Source: Bradyrhizobium sp. SZCCT0153 (GTDB taxonomy: Bacteria > Pseudomonadota > Alphaproteobacteria > Rhizobiales > Xanthobacteraceae). Taken from it: 64,000 nucleotides of DNA. The position numbers and the translations under genes are program-made. This document shows positions 8,742 through 16,531 of this stretch, piece after piece. How positions within the stretch are numbered: the stretch's first letter is position 1; every line of letters begins with the position of its first letter. Location: assembly GCF_018129995.1 (NCBI RefSeq), contig NZ_JAFCKS010000002.1, positions 930,001 to 994,000 on the forward strand, in the 5' to 3' direction. Below the pieces are notes generated by a model. It was not told where the DNA came from. It ran no database searches and was given only the letters and a program-made list of their open reading frames with translations.

Positions 8742-8775
8742 TTGACATAATATCCGATCTCAACGACCGTATGCT
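8742..8775 (+). promoter_or_regulatory. Possible sigma-70-type promoter of the amide operon
   Basis: A perfect TTGACA lies at 8742-8747. The best downstream -10 candidates (around 8765-8775, including TATGCT) are weak or too far away (22-base spacer), so an activator or a non-standard -10 would be needed. A start near 8780 would give a leader of about 135 bases that includes the hairpins and terminator described separately. Confidence 0.3.
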
Positions 8776-8784
8776 GCGAGCGTA

Positions 8785-8798
8785 GGGCAAGACGGCCC
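8785..8798 (+). promoter_or_regulatory. Hexaloop hairpin in the amiC leader (candidate ANTAR target)
   Basis: GGGC at 8785-8788 pairs with GCCC at 8795-8798 around a six-base loop AAGACG. ANTAR antiterminators such as AmiR recognise paired hairpins with six-base loops, usually with A at loop position 1 and G at position 4. This loop has the A but not the G in position 4, so the match is partial. Confidence 0.35.
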
Positions 8799-8864
8799 AT
8801 CAACGCGGTGAGTTCAACCATTTCCAACGCCACGCTTTTATCGCGTGTTCGGTTGGCGGCGAGG

Positions 8865-8905
8865 GCGCCCTCGGCTTCACAGCCGGCGGGCGCTTTTTTT
8901 GTTTT
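8865..8905 (+). terminator. Intrinsic terminator in the leader, directly before amiC
   Basis: The hairpin has outer arms GCGCCC (8865-8870) and GGGCGC (8888-8893) and inner arms CGGCT (8872-8876) and AGCCG (8881-8885) around a TCAC loop. It is followed at once by seven T (8894-8900), then GTTTT. The amiC ATG is only 15 bases beyond the T run. The 5' arm also overlaps an alternative palindrome (CGAGGGCGCCCTCG, 8860-8873), so competing folds are possible. With an ANTAR protein encoded by the second downstream gene, this is very likely the antitermination target. Confidence 0.85.
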
Positions 8906-8915
8906 GGATCGAGTG

Positions 8916-10070
8916 ATGACGCAGAAGCGGTATCGAATTGGCGTGATGTTCTCGACGACGGGCTCCTACAGCGTCGTCGCGCGCTCGATCCTCAATGGCG
9001 CGTTGCTGGCCTTCCAGGAGGTCAATGCGAGTGGTGGCGACATCGAGCTGGAGCCGGTCGTGGTCAATCCGTCCGGCGACCTCGCGCGCTATCGTTCGCT
9101 CAGCCTCGAGCTGCTCGGTTCCGGCATCCGTCAGGTGGTCGGCTGCTACACCTCGTCGAGCCGCAAGGAGGTGATCCCGTGCTTCGAGAAGTTCGACGGG
9201 CTGTTGTGGTATCCCTCCCACTACGAGGGCTTCGAGAGCTCCGATAACGTCATCTACACCGGTGCCGCCCCTAACCAGCACGTGTTGCCGCTGGTCGATT
9301 ATCTAGCCTCCCGGGTCGGCTCGCGCGCCTTCTGCATCGGCTCCAACTACATCTGGGCCTGGGAGAACAACCGCATTTTCCGCGAGGCGCTGATTGCACG
9401 CGGCGGCACCGTGCTCGCCGAGCGCTATCTTTCGGTCGGCGATACCGAGGTCGACCAGGTCATTGCCGCGATCATCGACCAGCGCCCGGACTTCGTCTTC
9501 AACAATCTGATCGGCACCAGCGCCTATGCCTTCTTCCGCGCATTCCGGGCCGCTTGCCGCGTGCGCGGTATCGATCAGGCCGCCGAAATTCCCGTTGCGA
9601 GCTGCACGCTGTCGGAACCGGAATTGCCGGAGATCGGACCCGATGCAGTCGACGGACACCTCTCGTCGAGCGTCTATTTCTCGTCGCTGAATTCACCTGA
9701 GAATGCCGCCTTCATCGATGCCTACACGAAGTCCTTTCCGGCCGGACCGGTCTCGTCGGCCGATGCGGAGTCGTCCTACATCGCCGTCAAGCTGCTCGCG
9801 GCGGCATTGCTGCAGGCCGGCACCGACGACGCGCGCACGGTGCGCGCCGCCGTGGCGGATCAACGGCTGCGTGCGCCGCAAGGCGAGGTCCGCATCGACC
9901 GGCAGACCTTTCACGCCTGGCTCACGCCGCGGATCGGCCGTTCGGCCGCCAACGGGCAATTCGAGGTGCTGCTGGAATCCCGCGAGCCGATCGCGCCCGA
10001 TCCCTATCTCGTCCAGTCGTCGCCGCGCTTTGCCAGCGCGATGCGCACTCCGCTGTTGAAGGTGGTGTAA
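8916..10070 (+). CDS. amiC: AmiC-like cytoplasmic amide sensor (negative regulator of AmiR)
   Basis: A 384-residue type I periplasmic-binding-protein fold, but with no signal peptide once translation starts at MTQKRYRIGVMFSTTGSYS. That fits AmiC of Pseudomonas, a cytoplasmic ligand sensor that holds AmiR inactive until an amide binds. An upstream in-frame ATG at 8808 is rejected because that reading would run through the terminator hairpin and T run at 8865-8905. Recognisable stretches are VVGCYTSSSRKEVIPCFE and LLWYPSHYEGFESS, typical of the amide/urea sensor family. The gene is followed two bases later by amiR, so coupled synthesis of sensor and antiterminator is likely. Confidence 0.85.
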   Translation: MTQKRYRIGVMFSTTGSYSVVARSILNGALLAFQEVNASGGDIELEPVVVNPSGDLARYRSLSLELLGSGIRQVVGCYTSSSRKEVIPCFEKFDGLLWYPSHYEGFESSDNVIYTGAAPNQHVLPLVDYLASRVGSRAFCIGSNYIWAWENNRIFREALIARGGTVLAERYLSVGDTEVDQVIAAIIDQRPDFVFNNLIGTSAYAFFRAFRAACRVRGIDQAAEIPVASCTLSEPELPEIGPDAVDGHLSSSVYFSSLNSPENAAFIDAYTKSFPAGPVSSADAESSYIAVKLLAAALLQAGTDDARTVRAAVADQRLRAPQGEVRIDRQTFHAWLTPRIGRSAANGQFEVLLESREPIAPDPYLVQSSPRFASAMRTPLLKVV

Positions 10071-10072
10071 TC

Positions 10073-10738
10073 ATGAGCTCCCGATTGCTGCAGAACTTCA
10101 AGGGCGGCCGCGCCATCGTCGTGACACGGCGAGGCGGATGGGAAAGCACGCTCGAAACGACGCTCGCCAAGCTCGGTGTTTCCACTGAATATCCTGAAAT
10201 CATCGACGGCCGTGCGCAGATCGACGTTGCGAGCCTCCAGGCCGACCGCGACATCCTGTTCGTCGACGGCGATCTCGAAGGCGCTGTCGCCATCGAGGTC
10301 AACCCGGCCTCGCGGCTGCCGCCGGTGCCGGTGATCGGCCTCGTCGGCGTCGAGGCGCCAAGTCGTCTGAAGGCGCTCGTCAATATTGGTGCGACCTCGT
10401 TCCTGCGCAAGCCGGTGCATGGCGGCGCGGTCTACACATCCCTGTTTATGGGCATCAACCAATTCCTGCTGCGCGCCGAAATGAACGATCGCCTGCAGGA
10501 CCTCGAAGAGCGCCGCCGCGGCCGCCGCGCGGTGATCCGGGCCGTGATCCTGCTGATGCAGCGGGGCGGCCTCGACGAGGAAGGTGCCTATTCCCAGCTC
10601 CGTCGCGAAAGCATGCGCGCGCGGCAGAACATGGAACTCTACTGCGAGGAGTTCCTGAGCAAGCGGGCGAAGCCGCCCGACACGTCCGGCCGCACGACCG
10701 GCATCACGCTGCAAGGCGGCAACAAGCAAGCCATCTAG
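10073..10738 (+). CDS. amiR: AmiR-like ANTAR transcription antiterminator
   Basis: A 221-residue protein with an N-terminal pseudo-receiver domain that lacks an obvious acidic phosphorylation pocket. A coiled segment (AEMNDRLQDLEERRRGRR) and a C-terminal ANTAR domain follow (RAVIRAVILLMQRGGLDEEGA then YSQLRRESMRARQNM). ANTAR domains bind RNA hairpins in leader transcripts and prevent termination. Pairing with amiC and a leader terminator upstream matches the Pseudomonas amidase regulatory logic. Here both regulator genes lie downstream of the terminator they are expected to control, implying positive autoregulation. The product is probably silenced by AmiC without inducer. Confidence 0.85.
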   Translation: MSSRLLQNFKGGRAIVVTRRGGWESTLETTLAKLGVSTEYPEIIDGRAQIDVASLQADRDILFVDGDLEGAVAIEVNPASRLPPVPVIGLVGVEAPSRLKALVNIGATSFLRKPVHGGAVYTSLFMGINQFLLRAEMNDRLQDLEERRRGRRAVIRAVILLMQRGGLDEEGAYSQLRRESMRARQNMELYCEEFLSKRAKPPDTSGRTTGITLQGGNKQAI

Positions 10739-10748
10739 GAGAAGCAAA

Positions 10749-11990
10749 ATGAGCAAGTCTGTATTGCGGGGGCTGCGCGCCGCAGCCCTCACGGGGACGC
10801 TTGTCCTCGCGTCAAGCCTGGCGCTCGCGGCGGAAAACCCGATCAAGATGGGCGTGCTGGAGGATCAGTCCGGCGACTTCGCCGCAGCCACGATCGGCAA
10901 GGTCCACGCCATCCAGCTCGCCGCCGATGAGATCAACAAGGCCGGCGGCATCATGGGTCGGCCGCTCGAGCTCGTTCCTTACGACACGCAATCCGACAAC
11001 ACCCGCTACCAGGAGTTCATGCGGCGCGTGCTCCAGCGCGACAAGGTCGACGTCGTGTTCGCCGGATTTTCCTCGGCCTCGCGCGAAGCGTATCGGCCGA
11101 TCGTCGATCAGTTCAACGGCTTCGCCTTCTACAACAACCAGTACGAAGGCGGCGTTTGCGACGGCCACATGATCGTAACCGGCGCCGTGCCGGAGCAGCA
11201 GTTCTCCACGCTCATTCCCTACATGATGGAGAAGTACGGCAAGAACGTCTACACGCTCGCCGCCGACTACAATTTCGGCCAGATCTCGGCGGAATGGGTA
11301 CGCAAGATCGTCAAGGAGAACGGCGGCAAGATGGCCGGCGAGGAGTTCATCCCGCTCGGCGTGTCGCAGTTCTCGCAGAGCATCCAGAACATCCAGAAGG
11401 CCAAGCCGGACTTCGTGGTCACGCTGCTGGTCGGCACCGCGCAGGCCTCCTATTACGAACAGGCGGCCTCCGCCAACGTCAACCTGCCGATGGCGTCCTC
11501 GGTCAACGTCGGCCAGGGCTACGAGCACAAGCGCTTCAAGCCGCCGAGCCTGAAGGACATGTACGTCACCACCAACTACATCGAGGAGATCGACTCGCCC
11601 AAGAGCAAGGAGTTCTACGCCAAGTTCAAGGCCAAGTTCCCGAGCGAGCCTTATGTGAACCAGGAGGCGGAGAATTCCTATCTCGCCGTCTATCTCTACA
11701 AGCAGATGGTGGAGCGGGCGAAGTCGACCAAGCGCGAGGACATCCGCAAGGTGATCGCGATGGGTGACGTCTGCATGGATGCGCCGGAAGGCAAGGTCTG
11801 CATCGACCCGAAGAGCCAGCACATGTCGCACACGATCTATCTCGCCAAGGTCGGCGCCGATCACTCGATCTCCTTCCCGAAGACCTGGGAGGACATCAAG
11901 CCGTACTGGCTGGGTGAGGCCGGCTGTGATCTCACCAAGAAAGATCCGATGGCGCAGTACACGCCGTCGAATCCGCCGCCGAAACCCTGA
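10749..11990 (+). CDS. ABC transporter substrate-binding protein for short-chain amides or urea (FmdD/UrtA-like)
   Basis: A 413-residue exported type I binding protein. The N-terminus is a signal peptide (basic start MSKSVLRGLR, hydrophobic core, ALA-AE cleavage region near residue 28). The mature protein begins with the receptor-ligand-binding signature IKMGVLEDQSGDFAAATIGK. It belongs to the branched-chain amino acid/urea/amide receptor family and is the periplasmic receptor for the permease and ATPase genes that follow. Formamidase and nitrilase genes in the same operon point to formamide, acetamide or related amides as ligand. A ribosome binding site (AGGAGAAGC) precedes the ATG. A long hairpin lies just after the stop. 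Confidence 0.87.
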   Translation: MSKSVLRGLRAAALTGTLVLASSLALAAENPIKMGVLEDQSGDFAAATIGKVHAIQLAADEINKAGGIMGRPLELVPYDTQSDNTRYQEFMRRVLQRDKVDVVFAGFSSASREAYRPIVDQFNGFAFYNNQYEGGVCDGHMIVTGAVPEQQFSTLIPYMMEKYGKNVYTLAADYNFGQISAEWVRKIVKENGGKMAGEEFIPLGVSQFSQSIQNIQKAKPDFVVTLLVGTAQASYYEQAASANVNLPMASSVNVGQGYEHKRFKPPSLKDMYVTTNYIEEIDSPKSKEFYAKFKAKFPSEPYVNQEAENSYLAVYLYKQMVERAKSTKREDIRKVIAMGDVCMDAPEGKVCIDPKSQHMSHTIYLAKVGADHSISFPKTWEDIKPYWLGEAGCDLTKKDPMAQYTPSNPPPKP

Positions 11991-11999
11991 CCCGGCGGC

Positions 12000-12056
12000 T
12001 GATCGCTCCGGCCCTCCCGGCACGCCTCCGGTGTTGCCGGCGGGCCGGGGCGATCA
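12000..12056 (+). repeat. Long imperfect hairpin between binding-protein and permease genes
   Basis: TGATCGC...CCGGCCC...CCGGC on the left arm pairs with GCCGG...GGGCCGG...GCGATCA on the right arm over about 21 bases each side, with a short central loop. It begins ten bases after the binding-protein stop and has no T run, so it is more likely an mRNA-stabilising or processing element than a terminator. This position commonly gives excess binding protein over permease. Confidence 0.7.
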
Positions 12057-12105
12057 CGGACATCTGCGACGGCAATTTTGCGTCTTCCCTCAGACTGGTT
12101 GGTTC

Positions 12106-12978
12106 ATGGACATCGCGACCCACGTCTTTTCGGCGCTCTATCAATTTGGTGACGCCTTCGCGTTCCTGGTGCTGTCAGCTTGCGGGCTCGCGGTGATCTT
12201 CGGCATGATGGGCGTGATCAATCTCGCCCATGGCGAGTTCATCATGTGCGGGGCCTACGTTACCGCCGCGACCGTGCATGCCGGCCTGCCGTTGCCGCTG
12301 GGGATTCTGGCGGGAACGGTCGTGTCCGCGCTGGTCGGCGTGCTGGTCGAGCTCGCGGTCATCCGCCATCTCTATGACCGGCCGCTCGACACCATCGTCG
12401 CCACCTGGGGGCTCAGCCTGATCGCCACGCAGGGCACGCTGATCATGGTCGGCTCGACCATGGCGGGTGTCGGTACGCCGTTCGGCAGTTTCCAGGTCGG
12501 TGACTACTCCTATTCGATCTACCGCATCGTGCTGTTCTGTGCCGCACTCGGCGTACTCGCCGCGCTCTATGCGTTGTTCAACTGGACGCGCTTCGGCGTG
12601 CTGGCGCGGGCGACCATCCAGGTGCCGCACATGGCGGCCGCCCTCGGCGTCGATACGCGCCTGATCTACAGCCTCACCTTCGCCTGCGGCGCAGGGCTGG
12701 CGGGCCTTGCCGGCGGGCTCTATGCGCCGACCATGACGCTGGTGCCGACCATGGGCGCAACCTTCATCATGGAGGCCTTCGTCACGGTCGTGATCGGCGG
12801 TGCCGACGTCTTCCTCGGCACGGCCCCCGCCGGCGGCCTGCTTGCGATCGTGAAGTCGGGGATGACGTCCTGGCAAGGACAGTTGTTCGGCCAGATCGGC
12901 CTTCTGGTTGCCGTCATCATCGTCGTCCGGGTTTTGCCGAAAGGCATCTCCGGCTTCGTGCTGCGCGAACGCACCTGA
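12106..12978 (+). CDS. ABC transporter permease (UrtB/LivH-like)
   Basis: A 290-residue integral membrane protein with about eight hydrophobic segments. The LivH/UrtB signature is clear: VIFGMMGVINLAHGEFIMCG near the N-terminus and a conserved loop around ALGVDTRLIYSLTFACGAGL. The last 60 residues include IVKSGMTSWQGQLFGQ. It forms the translocation pore together with the next gene. The start MDIATHVFSALYQF at 12106 is chosen because in-frame sequence upstream overlaps the previous gene and reads as Arg-rich nonsense. The stop lies 15 bases before the next start. Confidence 0.88.
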   Translation: MDIATHVFSALYQFGDAFAFLVLSACGLAVIFGMMGVINLAHGEFIMCGAYVTAATVHAGLPLPLGILAGTVVSALVGVLVELAVIRHLYDRPLDTIVATWGLSLIATQGTLIMVGSTMAGVGTPFGSFQVGDYSYSIYRIVLFCAALGVLAALYALFNWTRFGVLARATIQVPHMAAALGVDTRLIYSLTFACGAGLAGLAGGLYAPTMTLVPTMGATFIMEAFVTVVIGGADVFLGTAPAGGLLAIVKSGMTSWQGQLFGQIGLLVAVIIVVRVLPKGISGFVLRERT

Positions 12979-12993
12979 CGGAGTAATGGCGCC

Positions 12994-14058
12994 GTGACCG
13001 GTTTCGTTTCCTTGTTTCGCCGTCTTGAAGGGCCGCAGACCGTCGGTCGCGGTCCGGCCTTCTGGAGCCTGTTTGCAATCGTGCTCGCGATTGGGCTTGC
13101 CTATCCGCTGTTCAGCGACGGCTATACGGTCGGCAACACCGTCTACTTCTTCGTCTGGGTGTTCATCGCGCTCAGCCTTTGCCTGATTTGGGGTTATGGC
13201 GGCTCGCTGTCCTTCGGGCAGACTGCGTTCTTCGGCATTGCGGGCTACGGATACGGCGTTCTGACCCTTAACTTCGGCGCGGCCTATGGCTTTACGCTGG
13301 TCGCCTTTGTTGCCGCGATTGCGATTGCAGCGCTGTTCGCTGTCCTGCTCGGCTATTTCATGTTCTTCGGCCGCATCGCCGGCGTCTTCCTCGGCATCGT
13401 CACGCTCGCCGTGACATTGATGCTCGAGCGCTTCATGGCGCAGACCGCCGGGCCGGAATGGCATATCGGCAGCGCGCGGCTCAACGGCTTCAACGGCATG
13501 AGCGCGATGCCGCCTCTGACCATCCCCTGGCCGGGCCAACCGATCGTGCTGTTCGCCGATGTCGGGCTCTACTATTTCGTGCTCGGCCTTCTTGTCTTCG
13601 TCTATCTCGCGTTGCGTATCCTGATGAACTCGTCGTTCGGCAATGTCATCGTCGCGATCCGCGAGAACCCTGAAAGGGCGGAGATGCTGGGCTATGACAT
13701 CCGCAAATATCAGCTCATCACTTTCGTCATCGGCGCCGCGCTCGCGGGGATATCGGGCGTACTCTATACGGCGTGGGGGCAGTACATCACGCCGTCGAGC
13801 ATGGGCATGACGGCGGCGGCGCTGCCGCTGATCTGGGTCGCCGTTGGCGGCCGCAGCGATCTGACCTCGACCGTGGTCGGCACGCTGGTGGTGCTTGCCG
13901 CATTCCAGGCGCTCACGATCTACGGCAGCCAATATGCGCTCGTGTTCATGGGCGTGCTGCTGGTGCTGACTGTCCTGATCGCCCCGAACGGCTTGGTGCT
14001 CGGCGCAATGAACTGGCTCGGACGGCTTGCCGCGCGCCTGACGCGGAGGGCTGGCTGA
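12994..14058 (+). CDS. ABC transporter permease (UrtC/LivM-like)
   Basis: A 354-residue membrane protein with about nine hydrophobic segments, starting at GTG (MTGFVSLFRRLEG). Family marks include ALSLCLIWGYGGSLSFGQTAFF near residue 60 and the cytoplasmic coupling region VIVAIRENPERAEMLGYDI. It is the second pore subunit of the amide/urea importer. A GGAG lies about ten bases before the GTG. Its stop codon overlaps the ATG of the first ATPase gene (TGATG), so translation is probably coupled. Confidence 0.88.
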   Translation: MTGFVSLFRRLEGPQTVGRGPAFWSLFAIVLAIGLAYPLFSDGYTVGNTVYFFVWVFIALSLCLIWGYGGSLSFGQTAFFGIAGYGYGVLTLNFGAAYGFTLVAFVAAIAIAALFAVLLGYFMFFGRIAGVFLGIVTLAVTLMLERFMAQTAGPEWHIGSARLNGFNGMSAMPPLTIPWPGQPIVLFADVGLYYFVLGLLVFVYLALRILMNSSFGNVIVAIRENPERAEMLGYDIRKYQLITFVIGAALAGISGVLYTAWGQYITPSSMGMTAAALPLIWVAVGGRSDLTSTVVGTLVVLAAFQALTIYGSQYALVFMGVLLVLTVLIAPNGLVLGAMNWLGRLAARLTRRAG

Positions 14059-14774
14059 TGTCGCTGCTCGAGCTGCGCAAATTGAACAAGCACTTCGGCG
14101 GCCTGCACGTCACCAACGCGGTAGATCTCTCGCTCGAGCCCGGCGAGATTCATTGCCTGATCGGGCCGAACGGCGCCGGCAAGAGCACGCTGTTCCGTCT
14201 CATTCTCGGCGAGCACCATCCCGGCAGCGGCGAGATTCTCTTCGCCGGAGAGAACATCACGGCGCTGAAGTCGTTCGCGCGGATTCACCGCGGCCTGTCG
14301 GTCAAGTTCCAGGTGCCGGGCGTCTTCAAGGGCCTGTCCGTCCGCCAGAACCTCGAGATTGCACTCCAGAGCCACCATCGCGGCGCCGAGCTCGAAGCCG
14401 AGATCGTGAGGCTGCTTGGCTTCCTCGGCCTCGAATCCGAGCAGGCGCAGAGGGCGGGGAATCTCAGCCACGGCCAGAAGCAATGGCTGGAGATCGGCAT
14501 GGCGATCAGCCTGAAGCCGCGCCTGCTGCTGCTGGACGAGCCGACCGCCGGCATGTCGCCGGAAGAGACCCACATGACCGGCGAGATGGTGCAGCGGCTC
14601 AATGCAGACGGCATGACCGTGCTGGCGATCGAGCATGACATGGCGTTCGTTCGCCAGGTTGCCCAGCGTGTCACCGTGCTGCATCTCGGCCAGGTCTTCG
14701 CGCAAGGCTCGATCGACGAGATCGTGGCCGACGAGCGCGTGGCGGCGATCTATCTGGGGCAGGCTCATGCTTGA
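14058..14774 (+). CDS. ABC transporter ATP-binding protein (UrtD/LivG-like)
   Basis: A 238-residue cytoplasmic ATPase. The Walker A motif is GPNGAGKST, the signature region is NLSHGQKQWLEIGMA (LSHGQ, as in UrtD proteins), Walker B is LLLLDEPTAGM, and the switch His is in AIEHDMAFVR. It starts at the ATG overlapping the permease stop and itself overlaps the next gene by 8 bases. It energises import of amides or urea together with the UrtE-like subunit. Confidence 0.9.
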   Translation: MSLLELRKLNKHFGGLHVTNAVDLSLEPGEIHCLIGPNGAGKSTLFRLILGEHHPGSGEILFAGENITALKSFARIHRGLSVKFQVPGVFKGLSVRQNLEIALQSHHRGAELEAEIVRLLGFLGLESEQAQRAGNLSHGQKQWLEIGMAISLKPRLLLLDEPTAGMSPEETHMTGEMVQRLNADGMTVLAIEHDMAFVRQVAQRVTVLHLGQVFAQGSIDEIVADERVAAIYLGQAHA

Positions 14775-15495
14775 TATGCCGCGCAAGGAAGTCATCCTCT
14801 CGACGCTGGCCTTACGTGCCGGCTATGGCGGCAAGCCGGTGCTCCAGGGCCTCGAGATCGAGGTGCGGGAAGGCGAGATCGTCGCCGTCATCGGACGCAA
14901 CGGCGTCGGCAAGTCGACGCTGATGAAGAGCCTGATCGGGCTCGTGCCGTCGATGAGCGGCTCGATCGTCTATCGCGGCGAAGCCGTGGAATCGCTGCCG
15001 CCGCACAAGCGGGCGCGCCTCGGCATGGGGTATGTACCGCAGGGGCGCGATGTGTTTCCGCGTCTGACCGTCGGCGAGAATGTCGCGGTGGGTGCCGCCA
15101 TCAAGGGCGGCGGCATTCCCGAGGCGGGCCGGCGCAAGATCGTCGAGGCTTTCCCGATCCTCGAAGAGCGCTGGAGTCAGCGCGCCGGTACGATGTCCGG
15201 AGGACAGCAGCAGCAGCTCGCGATCGGACGCGTCCTGATCGCCGATCCCAATCTGATCCTGCTCGACGAACCCTCCGAGGGCATTCAGCCGAACATCGTC
15301 CAGGACATCGCGCGCAACATGGTCGAGCTCAACCGCAGGACCGGCGTGACCATCATCCTGGTCGAGCAGAATCTCGACATGATCCGCGCCATGGCGCAGC
15401 GCTGCTACGTCATGGACAAGGGGCGCATCGTCGCAAGTCTCGACCGGTCCGCGCTCGACGACGAGGCGGAGATGCGCCGCCATCTGGCAGTTTGA
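14767..15495 (+). CDS. ABC transporter ATP-binding protein (UrtE/LivF-like)
   Basis: A 242-residue second ATPase subunit of the amide/urea importer. Walker A is GRNGVGKST, the signature is MSGGQQQQLAIGRVL, Walker B is LILLDEPSEGIQ, and the switch His position is occupied by Gln in ILVEQNLDMIR, as is normal for LivF/UrtE proteins. The ATG at 14767 lies inside the end of the preceding gene. The gene ends 32 bases before formamidase. Confidence 0.9.
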   Translation: MLDMPRKEVILSTLALRAGYGGKPVLQGLEIEVREGEIVAVIGRNGVGKSTLMKSLIGLVPSMSGSIVYRGEAVESLPPHKRARLGMGYVPQGRDVFPRLTVGENVAVGAAIKGGGIPEAGRRKIVEAFPILEERWSQRAGTMSGGQQQQLAIGRVLIADPNLILLDEPSEGIQPNIVQDIARNMVELNRRTGVTIILVEQNLDMIRAMAQRCYVMDKGRIVASLDRSALDDEAEMRRHLAV

Positions 15496-15527
15496 AAAAA
15501 ACGACGCCCAACCAAGGAGAAACGGCA

Positions 15528-16517
15528 ATGGCCTGGCAAAACGATTCCATCATGGCACGCAAAGGCGTCGCCAGGGGCGAGCGTGGCAAGCAGTACACCA
15601 TCACCGAAAGCGAGCAGGGCAAGTACCACTACGTCTACGGCCCCTATGTGAATCCTGTGCTGACCGTCGATCCCGGCGCGGTCGTTTCCGCCGAGACGCA
15701 TGATGCGTTCGAAGGCGCGATCAAGCACGAGACCGACAGCCCGTCGAATATCCTCAATTTCCCTTTCCTCAATCCGCAGAACGGACCGATCCACGTCAAC
15801 GGCGCCGAGAAGGGCGACGTGCTCGCGGTCTACATCGAGAGCATCGTGCCGCGTGGGCCGCAGCCGTGCGGCACCACCGTGGTCATGCCGGATTTCGGCG
15901 GCCTGGTCTCGACCGGCCAGACCGCGCTGCTCAATCCGGCGCTGCCCGAGCGCGTCAAGAAGCTCGTGATCGACGCCAAGACAGGCACGAAGTGGAACGA
16001 CAAGATCACGCTGCCCTATGAACCCTTCATCGGTACCATAGGCACCTCGCCGGAGATCGAGGCGATCTCGTCGCTGGTCCCGGACTATTACGGCGGCAAC
16101 ATGGACCTGCCCGACGTCGGCGTAGGCGCCGTCATCTACCTGCCGGTCAACACCAAGGGCGCACTGCTCTATCTCGGCGACTGTCATGCGGCACAAGGCG
16201 ACGGCGAGCTCTGCGGCGTCGCCATCGAGCATCCGACGGTGACGACGGTGCAGATCGACCTGATCAAGGGGTGGACCATTGCCTGGCCGCGGCTCGAGAC
16301 CAAGGATTTCATCATGACCATCGGCTCGGCGAGGCCGATGGAGGATGCAGCCCGCATCGCCTATCGCGAGCTCTGCCGCTGGATGGCGGCCGACTACGGC
16401 TTCGACGAGATCGACGCCTACATGCTCCTGACCCAGGCTGGACGCGTCCGTGTCGGCAACATGGTGGATCCAAAGTACACGCTCGGCGCCTCCATCAAGA
16501 AGTCATTTCTGGTTTGA
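15528..16517 (+). CDS. fmdA: Acetamidase/formamidase family enzyme
   Basis: A 329-residue cytoplasmic hydrolase of the FmdA/AmdA family, which releases ammonia from formamide, acetamide or similar short amides. Family features include the early FEGAIKHETDSPSNILNF region, NGAEKGDVLAVYIESIVP, and the metal-site region LYLGDCHAAQGDGELCG, with a C-terminal YMLLTQAGRVRVGNMVDP. The start is fixed by a strong AAGGAG nine bases before the ATG at 15528. It immediately follows the amide/urea transporter genes, so imported substrate would be hydrolysed directly. Substrate choice among short amides cannot be read from sequence. Confidence 0.88.
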   Translation: MAWQNDSIMARKGVARGERGKQYTITESEQGKYHYVYGPYVNPVLTVDPGAVVSAETHDAFEGAIKHETDSPSNILNFPFLNPQNGPIHVNGAEKGDVLAVYIESIVPRGPQPCGTTVVMPDFGGLVSTGQTALLNPALPERVKKLVIDAKTGTKWNDKITLPYEPFIGTIGTSPEIEAISSLVPDYYGGNMDLPDVGVGAVIYLPVNTKGALLYLGDCHAAQGDGELCGVAIEHPTVTTVQIDLIKGWTIAWPRLETKDFIMTIGSARPMEDAARIAYRELCRWMAADYGFDEIDAYMLLTQAGRVRVGNMVDPKYTLGASIKKSFLV

Positions 16518-16531
16518 GGGCCGGTCAGCTC

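Larger units (their letters stand above)
8300..8915. other. Divergent regulatory region and 5' leader of the amide operon
   Basis: No gene is supported in these 616 bases between the catalase-like gene (leftward) and amiC (rightward). The region contains two sets of short repeats near the catalase start, a TTGACA box, a hexaloop hairpin, a longer imperfect hairpin at about 8825-8855 (outer arms CCAAC/GTTGG, inner arms CACGC/GCGTG) and a strong intrinsic terminator just before amiC. Together these look like an attenuated leader. Confidence 0.6.

Noticed and set aside
8808..8915. In-frame ATG that would lengthen AmiC by 36 residues
   Set aside because: Translation from here would run through the terminator hairpin and T run, giving a non-conserved leader; homology starts at MTQKRYRIGV (8916).
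9303..9659. Minus-strand small frames inside amiC and the following genes
   Set aside because: They lack ribosome binding sites and protein-like composition; the plus-strand genes explain the region.
12175..13932. A 585-codon open frame on the minus strand opposite the permease genes
   Set aside because: Its protein is dominated by Arg, Asp, Glu and His with no recognisable fold, and it lies opposite two clear membrane permeases. It is a by-product of GC-rich codon bias.
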